The notes beneath the pieces are model-generated. The model saw nothing but the letters and a program-made list of their open reading frames with translations. It did no database searches and was not told the origin of the DNA. This document shows positions 16,410 to 25,922 of a stretch of DNA of 64,000 nt, piece after piece. The position numbers and the translations under genes were made by a program. Origin of the DNA: Oryzomicrobium terrae (GTDB lineage Bacteria > Pseudomonadota > Gammaproteobacteria > Burkholderiales > Rhodocyclaceae); NCBI RefSeq assembly GCF_008274805.1, contig NZ_CP022579.1:1550001-1614000 (forward strand). The letters are read 5' to 3'. Positions within the stretch are counted from its first letter, which is position 1, and each line of letters starts with the position of its first letter.

Positions 16410-17747
16410 ATGATCAAGAAAATCCCCGTTGCCCAGTTGCGGGTCGGCATGTTCGTCCACGACTTCAACGCTGGTTGGATGGACCATCCCTTCCTGTTCA
16501 ACAAGCTGCTGATCAAAAGCGAGGGGGACTTGAACAAGGTGCGCAACAGCCGCATCAAGGAGCTGTTCATCGATACCGAGCGCGGTTTCGATGTGGAAGA
16601 GGACGTGGCTCAGGCCGATGCGGGCAGCACTCCGGCGGCGGTGGAGGCAGCCACGGCGACGGCGCCCGACCAATCCCCCGCGCCGGCGGAGGCCGTCGCG
16701 GCGGGAGACAAGCCGGCTGCCGATGCGGCGAGTGCCGCTTCGGACGGCGGGGCCCCCGGTGAGCGCGTGGCGGTGTCCCGGCCTTTGCCTGGCTATGCGG
16801 GAGCGGCTTCCGGGGTTTCCCTCGGGGCGGAAATGAGCCGGGCCCGGGCGGCTTTCGGCGAGGCCACCCGAGCTGTCCGTTCGGTGATGGACGACACCCG
16901 TGTCGGTCGGCAGGTCGAGCTGGCTCCGGTGCGGGCGGTCGTGGAAAAGATCACCGCCTCGGTGCTGCGCAACAGCCACGCCATCCTTACCCTGCGCCGC
17001 CTGCAGCAGCGGGTGGACGACTACACCTACAACCACTCGGTGGGTGTCTGCGCCATGCTGGTGGCCTTCGGCAAGTCCCTGGAACTGGACGAGACCATGC
17101 TGCATCAACTGGCCTTGGGCGGGCTGCTCCACGACGTGGGGCTGATGAAGCTGAGCAATGAACTGATTTCCAAGCCGGGCAAGCTGACCGACGACGAATT
17201 CAAGGTGGTGCGCTCCCATGTGGTGATGGGGCTGGATATTGCCGCTTCCCTGCCCGGGCTGCCGCGCCATGCCCTGGAAGTTCTGGCCGAACACCACGAA
17301 CGGATCGATGGCACCGGCTACCCCAAGGGGCTGACCGGCGAGAACATCTCTTTGGCTGGGCGTATGTCCGCCATCGTGGACGTCTACGACGCCATGACCT
17401 CGCCCCGGGCGTATCGGGGTCCCACCCAGGCGGCGGACGCCGTGCGTCGCCTGTTCGAGGGCGGCGGAACCCTGTTCGACGCCGACCTGGTGAAAGCCTT
17501 CGTCAAAAGCGTCGGCATCTACCCGGTGGGTTCCTTGGTGCGGCTGGAAAGCAACCGCCTGGCGATCGTCACCGCCCTGCACCGGGACAACCTGCTCACT
17601 CCTTCGGTGCGGGTCATCTACGATGCAAAGCGCATGTATTACATCCCCCCCGAGGACATCGACCTGGCGCGTAATGCGGGGGAGCGCATCGCCGCCGCGG
17701 AGGATGCCGGTAAGTGGGGCATCGATGTCGCCCGCTTCCTGATCTGA
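16410..17747 (+). CDS. HD-GYP domain phosphodiesterase with DUF3391
   Basis: A 445-residue predicted cyclic-di-GMP phosphodiesterase. The N-terminal DUF3391 region (IKKIPVAQLRVGMFVHDF, residues 1-65) is followed by a low-complexity Ala/Pro linker (about 70-130). The HD-GYP domain has LLHDVGLMKLS near residue 238, the second histidine in VRSHVVMG, and HHERIDGTGYPKG near 294. These are the metal ligands and GYP signature of active enzymes. It lies directly before the PAS-GADEF-EAL and HDOD genes, so local cyclic-di-GMP signalling is likely. Confidence 0.93.
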   Translation: MIKKIPVAQLRVGMFVHDFNAGWMDHPFLFNKLLIKSEGDLNKVRNSRIKELFIDTERGFDVEEDVAQADAGSTPAAVEAATATAPDQSPAPAEAVAAGDKPAADAASAASDGGAPGERVAVSRPLPGYAGAASGVSLGAEMSRARAAFGEATRAVRSVMDDTRVGRQVELAPVRAVVEKITASVLRNSHAILTLRRLQQRVDDYTYNHSVGVCAMLVAFGKSLELDETMLHQLALGGLLHDVGLMKLSNELISKPGKLTDDEFKVVRSHVVMGLDIAASLPGLPRHALEVLAEHHERIDGTGYPKGLTGENISLAGRMSAIVDVYDAMTSPRAYRGPTQAADAVRRLFEGGGTLFDADLVKAFVKSVGIYPVGSLVRLESNRLAIVTALHRDNLLTPSVRVIYDAKRMYYIPPEDIDLARNAGERIAAAEDAGKWGIDVARFLI

Positions 17748-17870
17748 GGGCTGGACGCGTCAAGTGGCCGGACGTACCAAGTCCATGCCTTGGTTTTTTC
17801 GCTCGCACCGGCGGGTTTCCCAACGTAATATCCATCGCTACAAAAAAGATCATGTGGAGAGGGAGACGCT

Positions 17871-20435
17871 TTGATCGAAACGAGGGATAGGGACAAGGAC
17901 GATCGTCCCGTCGGCCATCGAGCGGAATTGGGCCTGCTGCACTTCGAGCAACTGGCCAACAATCTGCCGGAAAGCTTCTGGCTGATCGACATCGCAACCA
18001 AGCAGGTGGTGTTCGTCAACGAGGCTTACGAGCGCCTCTGGGGCGGACGCATGGAAGACCTGCGGCGCGACCGTTTTTCCTGGCTGTCCTGCGTCCATCC
18101 CGATGATCGGCCCCGCTTGCGCCGCGTCATCGCCGAGAACCGCTTCGGCGGTGTCAACGAGACCCTGCGAGCCCTGCACCCCGATGGCAGCGTGCGCTGG
18201 CTGCAACTGCGCAGCTTCGCCATGGCCGATGATCACGGCCGCATCCACAGTGTTGGCGGCATTGCCCTCGACATCACCCAGGTGGTGGCCCAGCGCGATG
18301 AACTCTCGGCCAGCATCGCCATCAACCGCTCGATTCTCGATGCCCTGCCGGCTCACATCGCCCTGCTCGATCAGGACGGATGCATCCTCGCCGTGAATGC
18401 CGGCTGGCGCCAGTTCGCCGAAGAGAACGACTATCCTGACGATACGGCCGGGGTTGGACTCAACTATCTGAGCCTGTGTGCCAGTAGCGGCGTGGCAACC
18501 GCCGAGAGTTCCGCCCATATCGAGGCCGGCCTGCGCGCGGTGCTCGACGGGCGGCAGAGCGAGTATTCCACCGTCTATCCCTGCCATGGCAACACTACCG
18601 AGCGCTGGTTCCGCCTGCTCGCGACCCCGTTGCATAACCCGGGGCGTGGGGCGGTGGTGATGCATATCAACGTCACCGAGAGCGTCAAGGCCGAGCGCCA
18701 GCTGGCCCAGGCGGCCCACTACGATGCCTTGACCGGGCTCCCCAACCGCCTGCTGGTGAAGGACCGGATCGAGCAGGCCCTGGCGGCGGCCAACCGCCAG
18801 CACACCAAGGTGGCGGTGCTGGTGATCGACCTGGACCGTTTCAAGCTGGTGAACGACACCTTTGGCCACGGCGTCGGTGATGCCTTGCTGGTGGCCGCGG
18901 CGGACCGTATCGCCACAGCGCTGCGGGAAAGCGACACCGTGGGCCGCATGGGTGCCGACGAATTCGCGATCGTCATTCCCGACCTGGAGTCGAGCGAAGA
19001 TGCCGCCATGGCGGCCCAGCGCATCATGGATGCCCTGGCCCGGCCAATCCACGCCGAGGGGCAGGAGCTGTACGCCCAGGCCAGCGTGGGCATCGCCCTT
19101 TTTCCCGAGGATGGTTCCGAGGCGCAAACCCTGATCCGCAACGCGGATACCGCCATGTACCGGGCCAAGGAGGTGGGGCGCAACAACCTGCAGTTCTATA
19201 CCGCATCGCTGAATGCCCGGGCCCAGGGGCAACTGCAGATGGTGATCGATCTGCGCCGCGCCCTGGAACGTGATGAGTTCTGCCTCCACTACCAGCCCAA
19301 GGTCAGCTGTGTCAGCGGCGAGATCGTCGGCTTCGAAGCCCTGCTGCGCTGGCAGCACCCCACCCTGGGGCTGGTGCCGCCGGACCGCTTCATCCCCTTG
19401 CTTGAAGACACCGGCGGCATCATCCCAGTGGGTGCCTGGGTGTTGCGCCAGGCCTGCGACCAGGCTGTCGCCTGGCATCGCCTCGGCGTCGGCACCCCTT
19501 CGGTGGCGGTTAACCTTTCGGTACGCCAGTTGCAGCAAAGCGATCTGGTCGCCCTGATCCGGGATGAGTTGGCACGTTCCGGTCTGGACCCAGCGGCCCT
19601 GGAGCTGGAGATCACCGAGAGCATGCTGATGCACAACGTCGAGGACTCCATCGCCACCCTGGACGCCTTGAAGCAGTTGGGCGTACGGATTTCGGTCGAT
19701 GACTTCGGCACCGGCTACTCGAGTCTGTCCTACCTGAAGCGCTTTCCCCTCGATTCGGTCAAGGTGGATCGCAGCTTCGTCCAGGACATCGTCGCCGACC
19801 CCGGCGACGTTTCGATCACCCGGGCGGTGATTACCCTGGCGCACAACCTCAAGCTGCGTGTGGTGGCCGAAGGGGTCGAAACCGAAGCCCAGTTGGCGCT
19901 GCTGGCCAGCAACGGCTGCGACGAGATCCAGGGCTACTACTTCAGTCGACCGATACCGGTCGCCGAGACCGAGGCCATGCTGCTCGCCGGCCGCTGTCTG
20001 CCCGCCAACCTGTTGCACGCGCATGGAACCCATTTGCCGGCCGCCGAAGCATTGCCGAGCCTGGCCGTGCCGGCTGCGCCGATGTCCACTCCGACGACGG
20101 GTGGCCTGCAAGGATTGCTGAGCCGAACGGTGCTGGATGTGACCCAGGAGGTACTGAATTTCTTCCCTTGGCCGATGCTCGGGGTGGATGAAAACGGTCT
20201 GGTGATCGCCATCAACCCGCAAGCCGGAAACTGGCTTGGCAATGCCGCCTTGCTTGGCGAAGCTGCCCGGGATTGCTTGCCAGAACCCCTGCTCGGCATC
20301 CTGGCTCTGCGCGATTCCCGCCCCCGCCGGGTGATCATCGCCCACCATGCCCATCATGTATTTTGTCGCCCCCTGGGTACTGCCGAGCAGCCCCGTGGGT
20401 GGCTGTTGATTGCCTTGCCTGAGGAGCGCTCATGA
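17871..20435 (+). CDS. PAS-GGDEF(GADEF)-EAL signalling protein with C-terminal PAS-like tail
   Basis: A protein of 854 residues. PAS-type sensor regions occupy about 1-150 (FWLIDIATKQVVFVNEAYERL) and 155-280. The GGDEF domain has DLDRFKLVNDTFGHG intact, but the active-site loop reads GADEF at about residue 361. The EAL domain has GFEALLRW (about 486), NLSVRQL, EITESMLM, DDFGTGYSSL and VAEGVETE, so phosphodiesterase activity is expected. A further region of about 100 residues at the C-terminus (FPWPMLGVDENGLVIAINPQ) looks PAS-like, an uncommon position. The start is TTG 17871 after GAGAGGGAGA. Its stop overlaps the HDOD start (ATGA). Confidence 0.92.
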   Translation: MIETRDRDKDDRPVGHRAELGLLHFEQLANNLPESFWLIDIATKQVVFVNEAYERLWGGRMEDLRRDRFSWLSCVHPDDRPRLRRVIAENRFGGVNETLRALHPDGSVRWLQLRSFAMADDHGRIHSVGGIALDITQVVAQRDELSASIAINRSILDALPAHIALLDQDGCILAVNAGWRQFAEENDYPDDTAGVGLNYLSLCASSGVATAESSAHIEAGLRAVLDGRQSEYSTVYPCHGNTTERWFRLLATPLHNPGRGAVVMHINVTESVKAERQLAQAAHYDALTGLPNRLLVKDRIEQALAAANRQHTKVAVLVIDLDRFKLVNDTFGHGVGDALLVAAADRIATALRESDTVGRMGADEFAIVIPDLESSEDAAMAAQRIMDALARPIHAEGQELYAQASVGIALFPEDGSEAQTLIRNADTAMYRAKEVGRNNLQFYTASLNARAQGQLQMVIDLRRALERDEFCLHYQPKVSCVSGEIVGFEALLRWQHPTLGLVPPDRFIPLLEDTGGIIPVGAWVLRQACDQAVAWHRLGVGTPSVAVNLSVRQLQQSDLVALIRDELARSGLDPAALELEITESMLMHNVEDSIATLDALKQLGVRISVDDFGTGYSSLSYLKRFPLDSVKVDRSFVQDIVADPGDVSITRAVITLAHNLKLRVVAEGVETEAQLALLASNGCDEIQGYYFSRPIPVAETEAMLLAGRCLPANLLHAHGTHLPAAEALPSLAVPAAPMSTPTTGGLQGLLSRTVLDVTQEVLNFFPWPMLGVDENGLVIAINPQAGNWLGNAALLGEAARDCLPEPLLGILALRDSRPRRVIIAHHAHHVFCRPLGTAEQPRGWLLIALPEERS

Positions 20436-21280
20436 CCTTGAGTCCATTGACCCTGCCCGAACTGGAGGGCAGCCTGGGGCGCCTGCCTTCCATGCCCGCG
20501 GTCGTTACCGAATTGCTGTTGCGCCTGGAAGATCCCGATCTCGACACCCGTCAACTGGCCCACGATATTGCCCGGGACCAGTCCTTGGCAGCGAAGACCC
20601 TGCGCATCGCCAACTCGCCGTTCTATGGTTTGCGCGGCCGGGTGGCCAGCATTCAGGACGCGGTCACGATCCTGGGACTGCATACGGTCCGTACCCTGAT
20701 GCTGGCGGCCGCGGCGGGTGAAACCCTGGGGCGTCTCAAGGCCGAAGGCCTGGACACCACCACGTATTGGCGCCACTGCACGGCGACGGCCATCCTGGCC
20801 CGAATTCTGGCGGTGCGGGCCCGGGCCAATCCGGAAAGCGCCTTTGTTGTCGGGCTGCTCCACGATATCGGTCGCCTGGTCATCGCCACCAATTTTCCTA
20901 CCCACTACCGGGCGGTACATGAGCGTTCCAAGGCCGAATCCCTATCGCTGCTGGAGGCGGAGCGGCTCTGTCTGGGAATCGATCACGTCCAGGTCGGTGA
21001 ACTGCTGGCGCGGCGCTGGGTGTTTCCGCTGACGATCGTCGAGGGCATCGCCGGGCATCATGCGCCGGAAAAATGGGGACATCAGCCCTTGGCCGCCGTG
21101 GCCAGCCTGGCCGACAGCGGTGCCCATGAGCTGGGCAAGAATCTGCCCGGAGCATGGACGCCGCCACCCCGTTCCGACTATGCCTGGGCCGCCCTCAACC
21201 TTGATGATGCCGCCTGGGCTGCGATCCTGGCCGAGGCTGGGCCGGCCGCGGAAGAGTTTTCGCAGGTTTTTGTGGCATAA
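20432..21280 (+). CDS. HDOD domain protein
   Basis: A 282-residue protein with a single HDOD domain: the N-terminal LPELEGSLGRLPSMPAVV, ARDQSLAAKTLRIANSPFYG, SIQDAVTILGLHTVRTLML, and the later LLHDIGRLVIATNF. HDOD proteins are HD-like, often without enzymatic activity, and act as signalling adaptors. Its ATG overlaps the previous stop, so it is translationally coupled to the GADEF-EAL protein and probably works with it. The substrate or partner cannot be read from the sequence. Confidence 0.9.
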   Translation: MTLSPLTLPELEGSLGRLPSMPAVVTELLLRLEDPDLDTRQLAHDIARDQSLAAKTLRIANSPFYGLRGRVASIQDAVTILGLHTVRTLMLAAAAGETLGRLKAEGLDTTTYWRHCTATAILARILAVRARANPESAFVVGLLHDIGRLVIATNFPTHYRAVHERSKAESLSLLEAERLCLGIDHVQVGELLARRWVFPLTIVEGIAGHHAPEKWGHQPLAAVASLADSGAHELGKNLPGAWTPPPRSDYAWAALNLDDAAWAAILAEAGPAAEEFSQVFVA

Positions 21281-21289
21281 ACCGCCTGT

Positions 21290-22675
21290 TCAGGCGCGCC
21301 GCGGCAGACTGATCCGGGCGCGCAGGCCGCCCCCCTCGCGGGGGAGCAGATCGAGGCGGCCACCGTGGGCCCGGGCCGCGGCATCGACGATGGCCAGGCC
21401 CAGCCCGGTGCCGGATACGCCCCCCCGGGCGGCATCGCCGCGCATGAAGGGCCGCTTCAGGGTTTCCGCCAGGGCCGGGTCGATGCCCGGGCCCCGATCG
21501 AGGACTTCCAGTACCACCTGGCGTTGCCGGCCGCTGCCTTCTTCGCTCAGGCGGAAGGTCAGGCCGGCGGGCGCCGTGTCGGCCGGATCGGTGCTGCCGG
21601 CGTAGCGGCGGGCGTTTTCTCCCAGGTTGGTCAAGGCCCGTTCGAGTACCCGGCGCTTGAGGGGCAGGGGGGCGACCGTCGCCAGCTCCACGTCCGCCTC
21701 GGGAAAGCGCCGGGCCACAGCCGCCACGATTTCGCCCGGATCGCTTTGCACCGGCGTTTCCTCGCGCACACCGCGGGCGTAGTCGAGGAATTGGCTGAGC
21801 AGGCCATCCATGGTTTCCACGTCGGCAACCATGCCGCTCTTCAGACCGTCGTCGCTGGTACTCATCTCCAGGGCCAGGCGCAGCCGCGCCAGGGGAGTGC
21901 GCAGGTCGTGGGAGATGCCGGCCAGCACCTGGGCGCGCTCGTCCTCGACAGTAGCCAGATCGGCGCTCATGCGGTTGATGGCCTGGGCCAGCACAGCCAG
22001 TTCGAGGGGGCCGTCGTCGGTCAGCGGTGCCGGCCGTTCGCCCCGGCCCACCGCAACACAGGCCCGAGCCATGTCGGCCAGGGGGCGTCCGACCCGGGCG
22101 ACGATGGACCAGGCGCCGGCGAGGGCGAAGGTGAGGGCCAGGGCGCCCCACCCGAGCCATTCCCAGGGGGTGCGCCGCCGTGCCCGCTCTTCAGGCAGCA
22201 CCACCCAGTATTCGTCCTCCGGGTCGTCGGCGGCGACGTGAAAGCTGGTCCACAGGCCGTCCTCACCATTCAGGGCGATGGCGATGCGGGTGGAAAAACC
22301 CAGTTCCAGGCGTACCTGGTTGGCGTAGGTGTTGAAAAAGAAGTTGTCTGGCAGCGGCGTCAGGTCATCGCTCTCGTCGGCCGGTACTACCCGGATGCCT
22401 TCGCGCAGGGCTAGGTCGTCGAGCAGCGCCAGGCGCTCGCTGGGGGCGGCGTGGAGCAGGGCGGAGCGGGTCAGGTTGACCACGCTGGTGGTCAGCTCGG
22501 CCAGTTGCCGGGCTCGAGGCTCCCGTTCCGAATAACGCAGCAGCAGGGCCCAGCTGGTCACCGCCAGGATCAGCACCAGGGCGATCAGCAGGAAGGTGCG
22601 CCAGAGCAGGGTGCGCGGCCACAATTGGGCCCAGTAGAGGCGCCAGCGCGGCAGGGAGGGGGCGGGGCCGCTCAC
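21290..22675 (-). CDS. EnvZ-type sensor histidine kinase
   Basis: A 461-residue inner-membrane sensor kinase. The GTG at 22675 overlaps the regulator stop as GTGA, so I discard the longer upstream extension. It has TM1 at about residues 21-47, a periplasmic region of about 120 residues, TM2 near WEWLGWGALALTFALAGAWS, then HAMP. The H-box is GISHDLRTPLARLRL near residue 253. The catalytic domain has the N-box NLGENARRY, DRGPGIDP and GTGLGLAIVDAAA. The pair with the OmpR-type gene is coupled; the neighbouring DUF3106 gene is divergent. Confidence 0.93.
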   Translation of the reverse strand: MSGPAPSLPRWRLYWAQLWPRTLLWRTFLLIALVLILAVTSWALLLRYSEREPRARQLAELTTSVVNLTRSALLHAAPSERLALLDDLALREGIRVVPADESDDLTPLPDNFFFNTYANQVRLELGFSTRIAIALNGEDGLWTSFHVAADDPEDEYWVVLPEERARRRTPWEWLGWGALALTFALAGAWSIVARVGRPLADMARACVAVGRGERPAPLTDDGPLELAVLAQAINRMSADLATVEDERAQVLAGISHDLRTPLARLRLALEMSTSDDGLKSGMVADVETMDGLLSQFLDYARGVREETPVQSDPGEIVAAVARRFPEADVELATVAPLPLKRRVLERALTNLGENARRYAGSTDPADTAPAGLTFRLSEEGSGRQRQVVLEVLDRGPGIDPALAETLKRPFMRGDAARGGVSGTGLGLAIVDAAARAHGGRLDLLPREGGGLRARISLPRRA

Positions 22676-23451
22676 GGCGCCGGAGCGGGGGCGGCCGGTG
22701 CGGCGCTCGCAGGTGGGGAGCTTCCCGCTTCGTCCGGCACGAACACGTAGCCGAAGCCCCACACCGTCTGCAGGTAACGGGGGCTGGCCGGATCGGGCTC
22801 CACCAGCTTGCGCAGGCGCGAAACCTGGACGTCGATGGCCCGGTCGAAGGGACCGTGCTCCCGGCCCCGTGCAAGCTGGGTCAGGCGATCCCGGGAGAGG
22901 GGCTGGCGCGGGTGTTCCATGAGCACCTTGAGCACGGCGAACTCGCCGGTGGTGAGCCGGGTCACTTCGCCCTGGCGGCTGATCTGGCGGGTGGACATAT
23001 CCACCTCCACGTCGCCAAAGGTGACGGTGCCGGGTTTGGTCGCCGGGGCGCCCGGGGGCGGCAGTCCGCGCCGGCGCAGCACCGCCTGGATGCGCGCTAC
23101 CAGCTCCCGGGGGTTGAAGGGCTTGGGCAGATAATCGTCGGCGCCCATTTCCAGGCCGACGATGCGGTCGATCTCGTCGCCCTTGGCGGTGAGCATGAGG
23201 ATGCCCAGCTGGGGGTCGGCGGAACGCAGACGGCGGCAGATGGATAGACCGTCCTCTTCCGGCAGCATCAGGTCGAGCACCAGCAGGTCGAAGGCTTCCC
23301 GGGCGAGCAGCTTGTCCATGGCCGGGGCGGCGTCGGCGGCCTTGACGGTGAAACCCTGTTCGGTGAGATAGCGGGTCAGCAGGTCGCGCAGACCCCGGTC
23401 GTCGTCCACCACCAGGATGCGTTTGGGCGTAGTCGTATTCATGGCTGGCAT
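22672..23451 (-). CDS. OmpR-family response regulator
   Basis: A 259-residue regulator with a receiver domain (VVDDDRG at 15-21, phosphoacceptor D60 in LLVLDLMLP) and an OmpR/PhoB winged HTH at the C-terminus (TRLTTGEFAVLKVLMEHPR, then DRAIDVQVSRLRKLVEPDP). It resembles OmpR proper across its length. An Ala/Pro tail of about 20 residues extends past the domain. Two in-frame ATGs (23451 and 23442) are possible starts. It is the phosphorylation partner of the kinase encoded immediately downstream. Confidence 0.94.
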   Translation of the reverse strand: MPAMNTTTPKRILVVDDDRGLRDLLTRYLTEQGFTVKAADAAPAMDKLLAREAFDLLVLDLMLPEEDGLSICRRLRSADPQLGILMLTAKGDEIDRIVGLEMGADDYLPKPFNPRELVARIQAVLRRRGLPPPGAPATKPGTVTFGDVEVDMSTRQISRQGEVTRLTTGEFAVLKVLMEHPRQPLSRDRLTQLARGREHGPFDRAIDVQVSRLRKLVEPDPASPRYLQTVWGFGYVFVPDEAGSSPPASAAPAAPAPAP

Positions 23452-23663
23452 CGTAGCGCGCCCGATGCCGGGCGGGTAGGGTGGCGAACGGACCGGGGGG
23501 CGGAGAATCGTCAGCAGGTGTTTCGAAACTACCCGCGTGTCACATTTTCTTACAACTGGATGCAGCCCGGGAAAGCGCGACCGGCAGGGCTCCCGCTAAG
23601 ATGAGTCCATACGCTACGACCGGCCCGCGCCGCTTGGCCCGACCGGTGTCCTTGGAGCCCCCA

Positions 23664-24263
23664 ATGTCTTCCCCCCGTTTTCTTCCCTTTTCCGGCAGCG
23701 TGCTGCGTCAGACGGCCCTGGCCTGGGGATTGGCCGCCAGCCTCGGCAGTGTGCCGGTGCTGGCCCAGGCGGCCGGTATGCCGCCGCCCCCTCCGGGCAG
23801 CACGGCCGTCGCTCCACCTGCACCGCCCCCCGCCGTGACGGGGCAGGGCGGAGGCGCGCCCCAGGTCGACCTGGAGCGCTGGAAGCGCATGACGCCGGAA
23901 GAGCGCAACGCCGAGAAGGAACGGCTGCGCGGCAAGTGGCAGCAGATGAGCCCGGCCGAGCGCCAGGCAGCCCGCCAGGCGATGCGCGATCGGTTCGATT
24001 CCCTGTCTCCCGAGCAGCGTCAGGAGTTGCGCCAGCAGTTGCGCACCGAAGGACGGGACGAGTGGCAGAAGTTGTCGCCGGAAGAGCGCCAGTCGAAGCG
24101 TGAGGCGGTGCGTGAGCGCTGGCAGGCCATGCCGCCGGAAGAGCGCCAGCAATTGCGCGACCAGTTGCGCGAACGCCACGCCCAGGAACGGCCTCCGGCC
24201 AAAGGTCCGGGCCGGGGCCCCGAGCGGCGCGATCCGGCCGAGTCTCCCCGGCCCAGGCCATGA
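23664..24263 (+). CDS. DUF3106 exported protein with PEER repeats
   Basis: A protein of 199 residues from ATG 23664, which follows TTGGAG. A signal peptide (QTALAWGLAASLGSVPVLAQA) is followed by a Pro-rich spacer, then about five imperfect repeats of the W-x-x-M-x-P-E-E-R type across residues 65-170. This is the DUF3106 pattern. The charged helical repeats are reminiscent of periplasmic LTXXQ/Spy proteins, but that relation is my inference. Its ATGA overlap with the DUF1800 gene indicates coupling. It is divergent from the OmpR/EnvZ-type pair. Confidence 0.83.
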   Translation: MSSPRFLPFSGSVLRQTALAWGLAASLGSVPVLAQAAGMPPPPPGSTAVAPPAPPPAVTGQGGGAPQVDLERWKRMTPEERNAEKERLRGKWQQMSPAERQAARQAMRDRFDSLSPEQRQELRQQLRTEGRDEWQKLSPEERQSKREAVRERWQAMPPEERQQLRDQLRERHAQERPPAKGPGRGPERRDPAESPRPRP

Positions 24264-25912
24264 GCGCCTCCGGGATGTCCGCCAAGCGCTGCGCCGTCGG
24301 CGCGCATGTGAGCCGCCGCCGTTGGTTGCAGCGTGCCGGAGCGGGTGTCCTGGGACTTACCCTCGCCTTGTCCCTGACCCGGAGTATCTCCGGGGCATGG
24401 GCGGCCGAACGCCGGGAGGCCGGCGCGCCCCTGGGTATCGCCGGGGCCCGTCACCTGCTGGCCCGCACCGGCTTTGGCGGTCGCCCGGCCGATGTCGCCG
24501 CTTACGCCAAGCTGACCCGGTTGGCGGCCGTCGAACGCCTGCTGGCGGATACACCGACGTCGCCGCTGCGTGCTCCGCCGGCCGCGGCGCTGGACTACTT
24601 TTCGCCCCAGCGCCTCAAGGAAATGCGCGAGGAAGACCGCAAGGCCTTCCAGCAGGAGCGTTTTCGCGTCGGCGCCGAACTGCGCGCCTGGTGGCTGCAG
24701 GAGATGGTCGAGGCCGAAGCCCCCCGGGCCCTGGTCGAGCGGCTGACCCTGTTCTGGCACAACCATTTCGTTTCCAGTGACCAGAAGGTGCATGCCCACG
24801 CCCTGATGGCCCGGCAGAACCTGCTGCTGCGCGAGAACGCCCTGGGTAATTTCGCCGACCTGCTCCACGCCGTAGGCAAGGATCCGGCCATGCTGGTGTA
24901 CCTGGACGGCGCCCAGAATCGGCGCGAAAACCCCAACGAGAATTTCGCCCGGGAGGTGATGGAGCTGTTCACCCTGGGCCGCGGCCACTACCAGGAAACC
25001 GACATCCGCGAGGCTGCCCGGGCCTTTACCGGTTGGAGCCTGGAGCCCGACAGCGGTGCCTTCCGCTGGCGCCCCGCCTTTCACGATACGGGTAGCAAGA
25101 CGGTGCTTGGCCGCAGCGGCAATTTCAACGGCGACCAGGTGCTCGACATCCTGCTCGCCCAGCCGGCTTGTGCCGACTTCATTGCTGCCAAGCTGTGGCA
25201 GGAATTCGTGGCGCCGCCCCGGGACGATCCGGCCGAGGCGCGAGAGATCCAGCGTCTTGCCGAGGTGCTGCGCCGCAGCGGCTACGATCTGCGCCAAACC
25301 CTGCGCGCGCTGCTCCTCTCCGAGGCTTTCTGGGCACCGCGGAACCGGGGTGTGCTGGTCAAGTCGCCGGTGGACCTGGTGGTGGGCACGGTGCGCAGCC
25401 TGGACGTGACCGTACCCGACGCCCTGCCGCTGGCCTTCATCGTGCGCAACCTGGGCCAGGACCTGTTCGCTCCGCCCAACGTGCGCGGCTGGTCCGGCGG
25501 CGAGGCCTGGATCAATTCCTCCACCCTGCTGGCGCGCAAGGCCTTTCTTGAGCGGCTGCTGCGCGGCGAGGACTACGTGGAACCCTTGCGCCGCTTCGAC
25601 GGCCAGGACGCCCGCTTCGACGAGGCGACGCCGCTGATGAAACGGCGCACCGCCCAATTGCGCGAGGCCTTCGGCCAGGTTGGCGGGCGCATGGACGGGG
25701 AGGCCCGCTTCCGCCTGGTGGCGGCCTGGTCGGCGATCCGGGTCGATAGCCGCCGCCTGCTCACCCGCTTTCCCGAGCGCGCCCAGCTCGAAGCCGCCCT
25801 GCTGGCCTTGCCGCCAGTCAATGCCGCCGCGGCCGGCACCATGACCGGGGATGGCCCAGGGCTGGCCCTGATCCGCACCCTGGCCCTGGATCCGGCCTAC
25901 CAACTGACCTAG
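24260..25912 (+). CDS. DUF1800 family protein, Tat-type signal
   Basis: A 550-residue protein beginning with a twin-arginine-like leader (VSRRRWLQRAGAGVLGLTL, around residues 17-35), so export is expected. DUF1800 features include HLLARTGFGGRPADV, LTLFWHNHFVSSDQKV, NENFAREVMELFTLGRGHYQE, ARAFTGWSL and PPNVRGWSGGEAWINSSTLL. No enzymatic role is established. It overlaps the DUF3106 gene and precedes a DUF1501 gene by 10 bases. The DUF1800-DUF1501 pairing is common across bacteria and suggests a joint envelope function. Confidence 0.92.
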   Translation: MSASGMSAKRCAVGAHVSRRRWLQRAGAGVLGLTLALSLTRSISGAWAAERREAGAPLGIAGARHLLARTGFGGRPADVAAYAKLTRLAAVERLLADTPTSPLRAPPAAALDYFSPQRLKEMREEDRKAFQQERFRVGAELRAWWLQEMVEAEAPRALVERLTLFWHNHFVSSDQKVHAHALMARQNLLLRENALGNFADLLHAVGKDPAMLVYLDGAQNRRENPNENFAREVMELFTLGRGHYQETDIREAARAFTGWSLEPDSGAFRWRPAFHDTGSKTVLGRSGNFNGDQVLDILLAQPACADFIAAKLWQEFVAPPRDDPAEAREIQRLAEVLRRSGYDLRQTLRALLLSEAFWAPRNRGVLVKSPVDLVVGTVRSLDVTVPDALPLAFIVRNLGQDLFAPPNVRGWSGGEAWINSSTLLARKAFLERLLRGEDYVEPLRRFDGQDARFDEATPLMKRRTAQLREAFGQVGGRMDGEARFRLVAAWSAIRVDSRRLLTRFPERAQLEAALLALPPVNAAAAGTMTGDGPGLALIRTLALDPAYQLT

Positions 25913-25922
25913 GAAGCCCGCC

